A stretch of 41,859 nucleotides of DNA from Anaerolineae bacterium (GTDB taxonomy: Bacteria > Chloroflexota > Anaerolineae > JAFGEY01). Shown piece after piece: positions 17,618-26,023 of this stretch (position 1 is its first letter; the number at the start of each line of letters is the position of its first letter). The notes beneath the pieces were generated by a model. That model saw nothing but the letters and a program-made list of their open reading frames with translations. It did no database searches and was not told the DNA's origin. Location: contig JADHXD010000025.1 of assembly GCA_016783145.1 (NCBI GenBank), positions 1 through 41,859 of the forward strand, given 5' to 3'. The translations under genes were made by a program, and so were the position numbers.

Positions 17618-18868
17618 CTAGATGCCCCAGTACGCGTTGACCTCGGCCTGGTAGACCGCCGTGCGCTCTGACTCGACCTCCTCCAGGGTGACGGGCCGGT
17701 TCAGCACGCCCGACTCCAGGGCCGCATTGACCAGGGCCAGGGCCTTGCGCCCCACGTAGGCATCCACCTCAGGCCGCCTGCCTGTCTCGATGCACTCGCC
17801 AAACTCCTGGTATTCGACGGCCACCAGCTTGCGATCGGCTTCCGGGAAGGTAAAATCGTACGATCCCCAGCGGTCTTCCCCAAAGAGGCGGGCGGTCGTG
17901 GGGTCCAAGTGGAAATCGGGCACGAGATGCAGGACCGCATCCCCGGTCAGCTCGCCCCCCCGATCGAGACAGACGGTGACCGGCCCTCCATTGCGCGCGC
18001 CCGGGCTGTGCAGCGAGCCCTCACTGCCATAGATGCCGCTTTGGCTGAACCCGCGGCCGTGAGCAGCCACAAAGGTCGTCCACTGACCTGTCGCGCCGCT
18101 CTCGAAGCGGATGAGGGAGACGAGCGAATCCACCGCCGTAGCTTCGATCTCGTCCGGGACCTCGCCAACCCAGTGCTCGTAAAAGTGAGCGACGCCGATG
18201 CGAGATCCCTTGTAGCGAACCGGTTCGTACAGGGCGGTGTGGGCATAGATCTCGCGGGCGTCGCCCATATAGTACTGCATAAGGTCGCAGGTGTGCACCC
18301 CGGCATCGACGACAATGCCCCCCTGGTTCTTGTCGTGCCGCCAGGGGAGGATGATGATTTGGTTTCCGCCGCCGGCGCTGATCTGAAAGAGCATGTACGG
18401 ATCGCCGATGATGCCCGCGTCGAGCACGGCTTTTGTCAGCCGGCACATCGGATCACGACGGAACTGCTCGGCCACGCTGAGCACCTTGCCCGCTCGCCGC
18501 TGTGCCTCCATGATCATGTTGCAGCCGCGGATGGTCACCGCCAGTGGCTTTTCGCAGAGCACGTGCAGGCCCAGGTCAAAGGCCTCCGAAGCCACCGCGT
18601 GATGCGAGCCGGAATCCGTGGTGATGTCAACCCCCTGCAGATCGGGCAGCGCCTCGACCATCGCCTCCATGCGCTCAAAGACCAGGGGCCGCTTGCCCAG
18701 CAGCCTCTCCGCATCGTCCGCCAGATGCTCGGCGTTGTCGCGGCGCAGGTCGCACGCTGCAACCAGCTCGACGTTGCACAACTCGGTGTCGTGCAGTTCT
18801 TTGAGACCCAGGAGATGGCGCCCGCCCATCCCCCCGCAGCCTACGATAGCGATCGGGACCCTGTCCAT
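17618..18868 (-). CDS. Gfo/Idh/MocA oxidoreductase
   Basis: 416 residues with GCGGMG (10-15) and CEKP near residue 97. It is longer than its two neighbours, mainly in the C-terminal half. ATG 18868 has a strong GAGAGGAGGA site. It is the first of the three tandem members, after a 211-bp gap that contains a hairpin (18910-18947). It probably oxidises or reduces a cyclic sugar or polyol at one carbon. The neighbouring isomerase and enolase suggest a pentose/hexose or sugar-acid route; the exact substrate is unknown. Confidence 0.9.
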   Translation of the reverse strand: MDRVPIAIVGCGGMGGRHLLGLKELHDTELCNVELVAACDLRRDNAEHLADDAERLLGKRPLVFERMEAMVEALPDLQGVDITTDSGSHHAVASEAFDLGLHVLCEKPLAVTIRGCNMIMEAQRRAGKVLSVAEQFRRDPMCRLTKAVLDAGIIGDPYMLFQISAGGGNQIIILPWRHDKNQGGIVVDAGVHTCDLMQYYMGDAREIYAHTALYEPVRYKGSRIGVAHFYEHWVGEVPDEIEATAVDSLVSLIRFESGATGQWTTFVAAHGRGFSQSGIYGSEGSLHSPGARNGGPVTVCLDRGGELTGDAVLHLVPDFHLDPTTARLFGEDRWGSYDFTFPEADRKLVAVEYQEFGECIETGRRPEVDAYVGRKALALVNAALESGVLNRPVTLEEVESERTAVYQAEVNAYWGI

Positions 18869-18909
18869 GTGATTCCTCCTCTCGAGTGCGAACTCTACTC
18901 CGGATGGAA

Positions 18910-18947
18910 CGAATGGCTCCCATCCGTGGCTGGACGGAAGCCATTCG
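18910..18947. other. Hairpin in the 211-bp gap before the Gfo/Idh genes
   Basis: CGAATGGCT (18910-18918) pairs with AGCCATTCG (18939-18947); inside, TCCGT pairs with ACGGA. It lies between the isomerase stop and the Gfo/Idh start. There is no U-tract, so it may be an mRNA processing or stability element that sets different levels for the two parts of the operon. Nothing else is evident in this gap. Confidence 0.4.
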
Positions 18948-19079
18948 CACCCACGCTATAGCCAACCGCGCGCGGTGATCGCGCCGGCTCTATCGCGAAT
19001 CCAGTGCAGCACGTTCCCACGAGATCCGGGCCGTCCCCTTCTCTGATGACTTCCGATGGACCGGTCCGGACCCTACGGC

Positions 19080-19628
19080 TCACCCGTCCACGATCACGGT
19101 CTTGCGCTGCACGGCGGGATCCTGAAAGTCGTCCTCATAGTCGCTGGGTCTCGAAGAGACGCTCAAGATCACTGCCCCTTCGGGGCCGGCCTGGAACCAG
19201 TGCCATTCGTTCGGCGGCGAAGTGTACTGGTGTCCTGGGCTCACGTCGATCTCGTGCCAGGAAGTATAGTAGGGCCGCCGGTGTGCGGGCACCCTCGCCC
19301 AGGGGTCCGGCGTCGCTTGGCCGGGCACGTACAGCCAGGCCTGCCCCCACAGCCCGCGAAAGGACTCCTCCTTGCCCGGATAGTCGCCGATCGGCGGGTG
19401 GCGATGCTCGGGGCAGACCTGCCAGGGATAGAGCGCGATCAGCTTGATCCCAACCTCGCGCGTTACCTTGAGGGTGAGTATGGTCAGCCCGCTGACCTTG
19501 AACTCGCTCAAGCCGAGGTCGGCCACCTCCACGTGGTCGATCTCGTGGTCGAGCAGAACCAGGCCCGTCTTTTTGTACAGCTTCCACGCGTGTTGGATCG
19601 CCTCTTGCCGCTCACGTCGTGTGATCAC
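19080..19628 (-). CDS. D-lyxose ketol-isomerase-type cupin
   Basis: 182-residue cupin of the D-lyxose/D-mannose isomerase family (YdaE type). The metal set is visible: His75 and His77 (PEHRHPP), Glu88 (GKEESF) and His143 (HWFQAG), with WLYVPG and WFQAGPEGAV as further family marks. It would interconvert D-lyxose with D-xylulose or D-mannose with D-fructose in the cytoplasm. That suits the mannosidase-like GH2 gene nearby. The start is ATG 19628, 45 bp after the MR/MLE gene, so the two are likely cotranscribed. Confidence 0.88.
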   Translation of the reverse strand: MITRRERQEAIQHAWKLYKKTGLVLLDHEIDHVEVADLGLSEFKVSGLTILTLKVTREVGIKLIALYPWQVCPEHRHPPIGDYPGKEESFRGLWGQAWLYVPGQATPDPWARVPAHRRPYYTSWHEIDVSPGHQYTSPPNEWHWFQAGPEGAVILSVSSRPSDYEDDFQDPAVQRKTVIVDG

Positions 19629-19673
19629 GCCTTCCCTCCATCGCCGGAACGTCCCCCCGCGAACGAGAGGACG

Positions 19674-20990
19674 TCACTTGTCCCAGCGTCGATCGGGCTG
19701 CCAGAAGCCAAGCTTGGGGGTGTTCCATTCGTCCGTCGGCTCAAAGAGGCCGGGGAAGCGCAGGTTGGCTTGGATGCCCTCATAGTCGAGGTCGACGCCC
19801 AGTCCAGGCTTTTCCGGTACGGCGACGTACCCCTCTTCCATCAAGGGCTCGGGCAGGCCCTTAACCAGGCCGTTCCAGAAAGGCAGGTCAAGGCCGTGAT
19901 GCTCCAGGGCGACCAGGCTGGGGATCGCTGCCGCGCAGTGCAAGTTGGCCATAAAGGCGATCGGAGACCCAGCAAAGTGCAGCGCCGTGAGCAGGCCGTA
20001 GCGCTCGGCATAGTCGGCGATGCGCTTTGTCTCCAGCATGCCGCCAGATGTGAGCAGATCCGGATGGATGATGTCCACGGCTCGCTTCTCGATCAGCTCG
20101 CGGAACCCATCCCAGAGGTAGCGGTTCTCACCGGCGGCGGTGGGCACGTTGATCGCGTCGGTGACACGCTTGTGCGCGTCGATGTCCCACCAGGGCATGG
20201 TGTCTTCGATCCAGGCCAGGCCGTAGGGCTCGAGTGCGTGGCCCAGGCGGATGACCTCTTTGGCGGTCATATAGCCGTGCCCAAAGTGATCGATGCACAA
20301 GGACACATCCCAGCCCACGGCCTCGCGGACAGCAGCCACCACCTCTACGGCGCGGGCAATGCCCTTATCGGTCACCGTGCTGCCCCGTCCTGCGGCCGGT
20401 GCACGCCAGCCCCTGCCCAGTCCATACTCGAAGCGGGTGGGCTGTCCGATCGTGCCGTCCTCGCAGTCCTCAAAGAGCTGGGTGCGCACGTCGAACTTTA
20501 TAAAGGTCAGGCCCATCGCCTTGCGGCTCATGACGCGCTCGGCATAGCCTTCTGGAGTACTCTCAGCGGGCGCGGGCGTATCGGCATAGATGCGCACCTT
20601 GTCGCGGTACTTGCCGCCCAGGAATTGGTAGCAGGGCACGCCGTACACCTTGCCGACCAGGTCCCAGAGAGCCAGCTCGAGGCCAGAGACCCCGCCGCCC
20701 TCACGTCCCCAATTGCCATAGTGCTTGATCGCGCGGAAAATCATGTCGACGTTGCACGGGCTTTGACCGAGCAGGATGCTCTTGAACTGGAGCGCGTTCT
20801 CTTTGTGTCCGGCATCGCGCACCTCGCCGATGCCATAGACGTCCTGATTGGTGTCGATGCGGATGATCGGATAGTCATAGTTGCTGCAGACCACCGCGGC
20901 ACGTACGTCTGTGATCTTGAGCTGGGATGGGCTGGAATAGGTGTTCACGGCATTCTCGACGCTGCCGAGAACCTGTTCGTCCTTTACCAT
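19674..20990 (-). CDS. Mandelate racemase/MLE family dehydratase-like enzyme
   Basis: 438 residues. It has Lys165 (FIKFD) at strand 2, metal ligands Asp234 (CIDHFGHG), Glu262 (WIEDT) and Glu288 (AAGENR), and His338 (ALHFAGSP) late in the barrel. An insertion of about 35 residues (170-205) follows the strand-2 Lys, as in mannonate/gluconate-dehydratase-like groups. A dehydration of a sugar acid to its 2-keto-3-deoxy form is the likely reaction. ATG 20990 follows GAAGGAGAG. It is only distantly like the MR/MLE protein at 10409-11569 and so not a recent copy. It is second in the minus-strand set after the hydroxyacid dehydrogenase. Confidence 0.9.
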   Translation of the reverse strand: MVKDEQVLGSVENAVNTYSSPSQLKITDVRAAVVCSNYDYPIIRIDTNQDVYGIGEVRDAGHKENALQFKSILLGQSPCNVDMIFRAIKHYGNWGREGGGVSGLELALWDLVGKVYGVPCYQFLGGKYRDKVRIYADTPAPAESTPEGYAERVMSRKAMGLTFIKFDVRTQLFEDCEDGTIGQPTRFEYGLGRGWRAPAAGRGSTVTDKGIARAVEVVAAVREAVGWDVSLCIDHFGHGYMTAKEVIRLGHALEPYGLAWIEDTMPWWDIDAHKRVTDAINVPTAAGENRYLWDGFRELIEKRAVDIIHPDLLTSGGMLETKRIADYAERYGLLTALHFAGSPIAFMANLHCAAAIPSLVALEHHGLDLPFWNGLVKGLPEPLMEEGYVAVPEKPGLGVDLDYEGIQANLRFPGLFEPTDEWNTPKLGFWQPDRRWDK

Positions 20991-21067
20991 TGAACTCTCC
21001 TTCTGATACTGTCAGATGCGAATGTGGGTTGCCCGAAAGACTTGGGGTCTTCTCAGGGAGTGGGTCC

Positions 21068-21100
21068 AGACTTCCGAAGTCTGGCAGACTTCGGAAGTCT
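21068..21100. repeat. 15-bp hairpin repeat, second full copy of the family
   Basis: Arms AGACTTCCGAAGTCT (21068-21082) and AGACTTCGGAAGTCT (21086-21100) are exact reverse complements around a GGC loop. Each arm is a 7+1+7 palindrome. The design and even the loop match 9023-9055, although the arm bases differ. It lies between the hydroxyacid dehydrogenase and MR/MLE genes, which point the same way, so a full terminator here would split the operon. Confidence 0.75.
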
Positions 21101-21110
21101 TTCCCCCGAA

Positions 21111-22121
21111 TCATTGGGATGATACAAGGCTTGCACGCCGGTGGTCGAGCACTGCTGGATTCGCTACAAAGTCGGGCAGGCCGCCACGGCAGACAGCCAG
21201 TGCGTCACGCCCCACCCGCCGCCGCTGCGTAGCCATGGTCTCATCGGCATACGAAGCCGTATGCGGCGTCAGTAGGACGTTGTCCATCGCGCAGAAGGGG
21301 TGGCTGGGATCGATCGGCTCTTCCTCAAAGACATCCAGCCCGGCCCCGGCGATGCGTTTCTCGACCAGCGCTGCGATCAGGTCTGGCTCGTTGACGACGG
21401 CACCACGACTGGTGTTGATAAAGTAGGCCGTCGGTTTCATCTGAGCAAAGAAACGCCGGTCGAGCATCCCTTGGGTGTGGGTGTTGAGCGGTAGGTGGCA
21501 GGAGACATAGTCAGAACGCGCGGCTAGATCGTCCAGTCCCACCGGCTCGACGCCGGCCTCTTTGAACACCTCCACCGGAAGGTAGGGATCGGTTGCGATG
21601 ACGCGCATGTCCAATGCCTTGAGCCGCTTTGCCAGTGCCTGGGCGATGTTACCAAAGGCGATCAGGCCCACCGTCTCGCCGTGGATGGGTCCCATGGGGG
21701 TCAGGAGTGCCCTGGCGGCATTCCAGCTTCCCTGGCGAAGGGTATGATCGAGCTGCCGTATCCGTTTTGCGCACGCGAGAAGGTGGACGAGGGCGTGGTT
21801 GGCCACCTCTCGGATGCAAAAGTCTGGCAGGTGGCCGACCACCACACCGTACTCTGTGGCCGCGTCCAGGTCGATGGTGTCGACACCCACGCCATAGCGC
21901 ATCACCATCTTGAGCCTGGGCGCGTTGGCAAATACCTCGGCCGTGTACGGTTCTTTGCCGCACAGCGCCACGTCCGCATCGCGTACGGCTTCCAACACTT
22001 CGGCGGGCGTCTCGCACGGGCCGCGCAAGAACACCTGCACGTCGGGAGCATCCAGCGCCTCTCGCTCTTCCAGGAGCTGGTCGCCCGGACCCCTTCCAGT
22101 GTGAACGACGATTTTCTTCAT
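21111..22121 (-). CDS. D-2-hydroxyacid dehydrogenase
   Basis: 336 residues of the D-isomer 2-hydroxyacid dehydrogenase family (phosphoglycerate dehydrogenase-like). The NAD-binding loop is GLIAFGNIA (152-160) and the catalytic triad is Arg239 (NTSRGA), Glu268 (FEEEP) and His287 (TPHTA). It has no ACT domain, so it is more likely a hydroxypyruvate/glyoxylate or other 2-ketoacid reductase than a regulated SerA. ATG 22121 was chosen because the family begins there (MKKIVVH), with GGAGG 12 nt before; the open frame to 22160 has no similarity. It is the first gene of the minus-strand sugar-acid set and may reduce the keto-acid products. Confidence 0.9.
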   Translation of the reverse strand: MKKIVVHTGRGPGDQLLEEREALDAPDVQVFLRGPCETPAEVLEAVRDADVALCGKEPYTAEVFANAPRLKMVMRYGVGVDTIDLDAATEYGVVVGHLPDFCIREVANHALVHLLACAKRIRQLDHTLRQGSWNAARALLTPMGPIHGETVGLIAFGNIAQALAKRLKALDMRVIATDPYLPVEVFKEAGVEPVGLDDLAARSDYVSCHLPLNTHTQGMLDRRFFAQMKPTAYFINTSRGAVVNEPDLIAALVEKRIAGAGLDVFEEEPIDPSHPFCAMDNVLLTPHTASYADETMATQRRRVGRDALAVCRGGLPDFVANPAVLDHRRASLVSSQ

Positions 22122-22467
22122 CTCGATGTGATCCTCCTGAGTGTGATCCAAGCGTTTCACCGTGCTCTCTTGGCGGGACAGGCGGGTTCAGCCGGGCGCT
22201 TTGTACGAACACCGTGTGTGACAGCAGACGAGGCTGTCTGGTCAGGTGGCTCGCGAGGATCCCAAGGGCGCCGACCTCGGGACTCGCTGATCTGGTGCAT
22301 GCCGTCGCGGGAACCGGGACCTGGGAGTATGGCTGCTGCATTGTCCCTTGACTTGACTGAGGAGCGGAGCATCCCCTGATGCGGAGCGGTCTTCGTCGAT
22401 GCCGTTCGCATCTGGGGATGCTCACTCCTCGGACTTTGCTACAGCCGTAACCTGGGAGAGAGAGGCA
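22122..22467. other. Divergent intergenic region with an AAGCGTTT site
   Basis: This region separates the hydroxyacid dehydrogenase and amidohydrolase genes. AAGCGTTT (22150-22157) has the AA-x-CG-x-TT core of LacI-family operators and lies 29 bp before the dehydrogenase start. It resembles the AAGCGCTT sites at 5500 and 5534. I could not find a convincing minus-strand promoter. The large imperfect hairpin is listed separately. Confidence 0.35.
22359..22430. repeat. Long imperfect inverted repeat, about 24-nt arms
   Basis: The left arm starts GAGGAGCGGAGCATCCCC (22359 on) and continues to GATGCG near 22384. The right arm CGCATC...CTCCTC (about 22407-22430) is its reverse complement with one bulge and one mismatch. 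Each arm also contains a small GCATC/GATGC palindrome, so two short hairpins can replace the long one. It lies upstream of the amidohydrolase promoter and could be a cruciform regulatory site or a mobile-element scar. Confidence 0.55.
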
Positions 22468-22496
22468 TTGACAACGGCTGTGCTCTGTGCTATGCT
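22468..22496 (+). promoter_or_regulatory. Candidate sigma70 promoter of the amidohydrolase gene
   Basis: TTGACA (22468-22473), 17 bp, TATGCT (22491-22496). The hexamers are identical to the pair at 4137-4165. The start would be near 22503, leaving a leader of about 140 nt with GC-rich pairings around 22560-22590 (TTGAC/GTCAA against GCCCGG/CCGGGC). Confidence 0.6.
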
Positions 22497-22644
22497 GTGG
22501 AATGAACGGCCTCGCAGTTCTCCCTGGCCCGAGGCGATGTGAGTGTCGCTATTCTAGCACGTTGACCCGCCCGGCGTCAAGTCCGGGCGCGCCAGGGCGG
22601 ACGGCCGGTCGGCGTTCTGAGCGAATGGAGAGCAGGGGGACCCC

Positions 22645-23373
22645 GTGGAACAGAGCGCAGTGCAAGAGCTGCTTGCACGGTTGATGGCGCTGGAATCGGA
22701 CGTGCGCTACCAGGCACCGGCATCGGATGGAGAGGCCGAGTTTCGACACCAACCAGGACACATCCCGGTGCTGCTCTCCGCACCTCACGGAGCCGTCCAC
22801 AGACGAGAGGGCCGGCTCAAGGAGGAAGACGAGTACACCGCCGCAATGGCCCGCCTGGTCGCCAAACGGACCGGTGCTCACGCCCTCTATGTCCGCCGCC
22901 GGTCCCCCACCGATCCCAACTGGTATCGAGACGTCCCCTACAAGCAGCGGCTGCGAGAGGTCATAGAGCAGGGGGCCGTGCGCTTTGTGCTTGACCTGCA
23001 TGCCGCGGCCCCGAGTCGAGCCTTTGGGATCGCCCTGGGCACGATGGTGGGAGAGAGCTGCCCTCACCACCGCCAGGCCATCATCCGCACCCTCGAGCAA
23101 GGCGGGTTCCGGCGAGAGGGCCAGGGAATCGACCGGCTCGACGTGGACGAGACCTTTACCGCGCTCGGCAGAGCAGGACAGGAGACGATCACGCGTTACG
23201 TGTGGGAGGGCCTTCACGTGCCCGCAGCTCAGCTCGAATTCCATCCCTGCCTGAGGGTCGCCGAGCGACGGGCCGACGCGACGTCATCGGTGCCCTTCCA
23301 CGGCGATCCGATGCACATCGCGCGTGCGATCCGGGTGCTGGTCGACCTCGTCCAGTTGACCGCGTCCTCCTGA
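22645..23373 (+). CDS. N-formylglutamate amidohydrolase family protein
   Basis: 242 residues. The family marks are LLSAPHGA (43-50) with His48, a downstream TDPNW segment (89-93), and DLHAA (117-121) with Asp117 and His119, consistent with a zinc site. N-formylglutamate amidohydrolases (HutG-type) release glutamate and formate in histidine breakdown, but no other hut gene is nearby, so the substrate may be a different N-acyl amino acid. The start is GTG 22645 with AGGGGG upstream. It is followed after 55 bp by the subtilase gene and may be cotranscribed with it. Confidence 0.75.
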   Translation: MEQSAVQELLARLMALESDVRYQAPASDGEAEFRHQPGHIPVLLSAPHGAVHRREGRLKEEDEYTAAMARLVAKRTGAHALYVRRRSPTDPNWYRDVPYKQRLREVIEQGAVRFVLDLHAAAPSRAFGIALGTMVGESCPHHRQAIIRTLEQGGFRREGQGIDRLDVDETFTALGRAGQETITRYVWEGLHVPAAQLEFHPCLRVAERRADATSSVPFHGDPMHIARAIRVLVDLVQLTASS

Positions 23374-23428
23374 CACGCAGCGCAAAGGGGATGAGCATCT
23401 TGGGCCATTCATGAGAAAGGAGAGAACG

Positions 23429-25912
23429 ATGGGAACAAGGACCTACACATATCGTGGAGAGGCAAGGATCGCCCTCGAAAAGAGCCCGGATCAATTCGTC
23501 ATACGTGCACTGCCTCAAGAGCTTGAGAGGATGGGCATCGTCGGCGCCGAGCAGGTCTCCTCTGGGTCATCGCGGATCACCGTCCGGACGGCAGATCTGG
23601 AACGGTTGATGAGTCAAGCCCGGCACGTGGCGCCCACTCACCACGCCTATCAAATGGCGGAGACCGGCCAAGAGTTCCTGGTTACGGACCGCGTGTTCGT
23701 GGCCTTCCGTGAGCCGCTGCCGCCCGAGAAGGTCGACGGCTTTGCCAGCCGTTATGGACTTGTCAAGCTGGAAACCTACTCTGACCGTGAGTACCTCTAC
23801 CAATTGACCGAGCACGCGGGCATGAACCCCGTCAAACTGGTCGTCAAGCTCACGGAGGACGATCCCCTGATCGCGTCGGCGGACCACGATCTCAATTACC
23901 GGATGAGCACCTACCAGGTGCCCGTCCCGGCAGACCCGGCCTACCTCCGGCAGTGGCACCTGCACGCGCGGTTGCAGCACGCCGACTTTGACCCGCGGGC
24001 ATCTTCTCGCTGCGAAGATGCCTGGCAGCTTTTGGGGAACTATGGAGATCCGCAGATCGTCGTTGGCGTCACAGACGACGGCTGCAAGTTGAGCCACCGT
24101 GACCTGGATTCACCGGGCAAGTACGCGGGCTGGGGATACTTTCAGGGTCGACGGCTGATCACCGATGTCGACGTCGATGCAGATCCAGAGGGGATGTACC
24201 AATCCGGCGCGAATCACGGCACATCCTGTGCGGGAGTGATCGCTGGCGAAGCAGACGCAGTGCTGACCGTGGGCGCGGCGCCAGCTTGCCAGCTCTTGCC
24301 GATCAAGTGGGAATCGGAAGGGCCCTACCTGCTGATCAGCGATTCCAAGATGCTGACCGTGCTAGAGTACGTCTCTGACAAGGTGGACGTCCTGTCCAAC
24401 TCGTGGGGCGGCGCTCCCACCAACGTCTGGCACACCGCGGTGAGGGATCGCATCGCCGAGCTGGGTCAAGCCGGAGGCCGCCGGGGGCGTGGTATCGTCT
24501 TTCTCTGGGCCGCGGGCAACGAGAACTGCCCCATCCAGCACACTGCGTCCGTGGACGTTCCCTATACCAGCGGTTGGTCGGTCAGGCCAGATGGATCGGC
24601 GTCCTGGGTTGGGGTGCGCACAGCCCGCACCTTTGAAAACAACCTAGTGGGAGTGCCCGGCGTGATGCACGTGGCCGCCCTGGCCAGCACCGCGCAAAGG
24701 AGCCACTACTCCAACTATGGCACCGGGATCACCCTCTGCGCGCCGACCAACAACATCCACAAGTATCACCGGCGCACAGTGCGCGGCCTGGGCGTCACCA
24801 CCACGACGGGCAAGGGCAGCGGCGTCACGTACGAGTTCGGCGGCACCTCAAGCGCGACTCCCCTGGTCGCCGGCATCGCGGCGCTCGTCCTCTCGGCGAA
24901 CCCAGAGCTGACGGCGCTGGATGTGATCTCGATCCTGAAGCAGACCGCGTCCAAAGACCTCAGCCTGCAGGGCTATCCGCCCACACCCGAGGCGAGCTAC
25001 GACGCAGACACAGCGTGGGACGTGTCCCCGATCCCTCCCTTTGACCAGGGGGACTTGCGCGACATTCAAGACCCAGACGGCACGTGGAGTCCCTGGTACG
25101 GTCACGGGCGTGTGGACGCCGCTGCCGCCGTCGCCGAGGCAGGACAACGGCGGGAGCAAACGGTCCGCGAGCTTCGATACGTGTCGAGCCACGAGGTCAC
25201 TATCCCAGACAACGACCCTTCTGGTGTCGAGGACATCCTCCACGTGCCCGATGCGGGGCGCTTGCGAGACCTGCAGGTGGAACTGGGCATCGCGCATACC
25301 TGGATCGGCGACCTGCGGGTTTTCCTGGCAGCGCCAGACGGGACCCGTGCGCTCCTCCACGATCGCTCCGGGTCCAGCCGGGACAACATCCGCGAAACCT
25401 ACGACGTGACGACCGCTCCCGCGCTCGCTTCGCTGAGGGGCCTCGATATCAGCGGTGACTGGACGCTCCACGTCCAGGACCTGGCCTCGCGCGATGTCGG
25501 CATCCTCGTAAAGTGGGCGTTGATCCTCACCGCCTCATCCGGCCCGTTGGCCGCAAGCGACGACGAGGCAGTCGAGATCCCGGACAAAGACCCTGGCGGC
25601 GTGGTCCGCAGCCTCGACCTGCCTTCGGGGCACACGATCGGCGAGATCGCCGTCTCCGTGGACATCACCCACCCGTGGGTGGGCGACCTGCAGGTGACGC
25701 TGACACATCCCGATGGCACATCCGTCCGGCTGCACGATCGTGCAGGGGGAAGCCGCGATAACCTGGTCGAGACGTGGCATTCCAGGGATGTGCCCGGGCT
25801 CCAAGCCTTGCATGGTCTCGATACAGGCGGTGCGTGGCAGCTCCAGGTCACCGACATGGCCAGCCGAGACGTCGGAAAGCTGAACCGGTGGCAGATCGAG
25901 ATCACAGAGTGA
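23429..25912 (+). CDS. S8 subtilisin-like peptidase with two P-domains
   Basis: 827 residues. A pro-region of about 170 residues precedes a subtilase domain with Asp216 (GVTDDG), His263 (NHGTS), oxyanion Asn364 (AAGN) and Ser474 (GGTSSATP). Two consecutive proprotein-convertase P-domains follow (about 588-702 and 715-827) and are clearly duplicated, sharing IPD-DP, GDL, DG, HDR and SRDN/ASRDVG positions. P-domains stabilise kexin-like proteases. No signal peptide or N-terminal membrane segment is visible, so secretion would need another route, or the enzyme works inside the cell. ATG 23429 follows AAAGGAGAG; an upstream ATG at 23411 is in frame but overlaps that site. Confidence 0.92.
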   Translation: MGTRTYTYRGEARIALEKSPDQFVIRALPQELERMGIVGAEQVSSGSSRITVRTADLERLMSQARHVAPTHHAYQMAETGQEFLVTDRVFVAFREPLPPEKVDGFASRYGLVKLETYSDREYLYQLTEHAGMNPVKLVVKLTEDDPLIASADHDLNYRMSTYQVPVPADPAYLRQWHLHARLQHADFDPRASSRCEDAWQLLGNYGDPQIVVGVTDDGCKLSHRDLDSPGKYAGWGYFQGRRLITDVDVDADPEGMYQSGANHGTSCAGVIAGEADAVLTVGAAPACQLLPIKWESEGPYLLISDSKMLTVLEYVSDKVDVLSNSWGGAPTNVWHTAVRDRIAELGQAGGRRGRGIVFLWAAGNENCPIQHTASVDVPYTSGWSVRPDGSASWVGVRTARTFENNLVGVPGVMHVAALASTAQRSHYSNYGTGITLCAPTNNIHKYHRRTVRGLGVTTTTGKGSGVTYEFGGTSSATPLVAGIAALVLSANPELTALDVISILKQTASKDLSLQGYPPTPEASYDADTAWDVSPIPPFDQGDLRDIQDPDGTWSPWYGHGRVDAAAAVAEAGQRREQTVRELRYVSSHEVTIPDNDPSGVEDILHVPDAGRLRDLQVELGIAHTWIGDLRVFLAAPDGTRALLHDRSGSSRDNIRETYDVTTAPALASLRGLDISGDWTLHVQDLASRDVGILVKWALILTASSGPLAASDDEAVEIPDKDPGGVVRSLDLPSGHTIGEIAVSVDITHPWVGDLQVTLTHPDGTSVRLHDRAGGSRDNLVETWHSRDVPGLQALHGLDTGGAWQLQVTDMASRDVGKLNRWQIEITE

Positions 25913-26023
25913 CCGGTCTCCCTTGATCTGCACCACGAGGACTTGCAGATTCTCGGGAGAGCCAGAGGGTGCCATAATGGGTACCCAATCTGGACCAGAC
26001 AGCAAGAGCGAAAGGAGAGTACA

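Noticed and set aside
22645..23373. Full histidine-utilization (hut) locus
   Set aside because: Only the HutG-like family member is present; no hutH, hutU or hutI nearby, so the substrate is left open.
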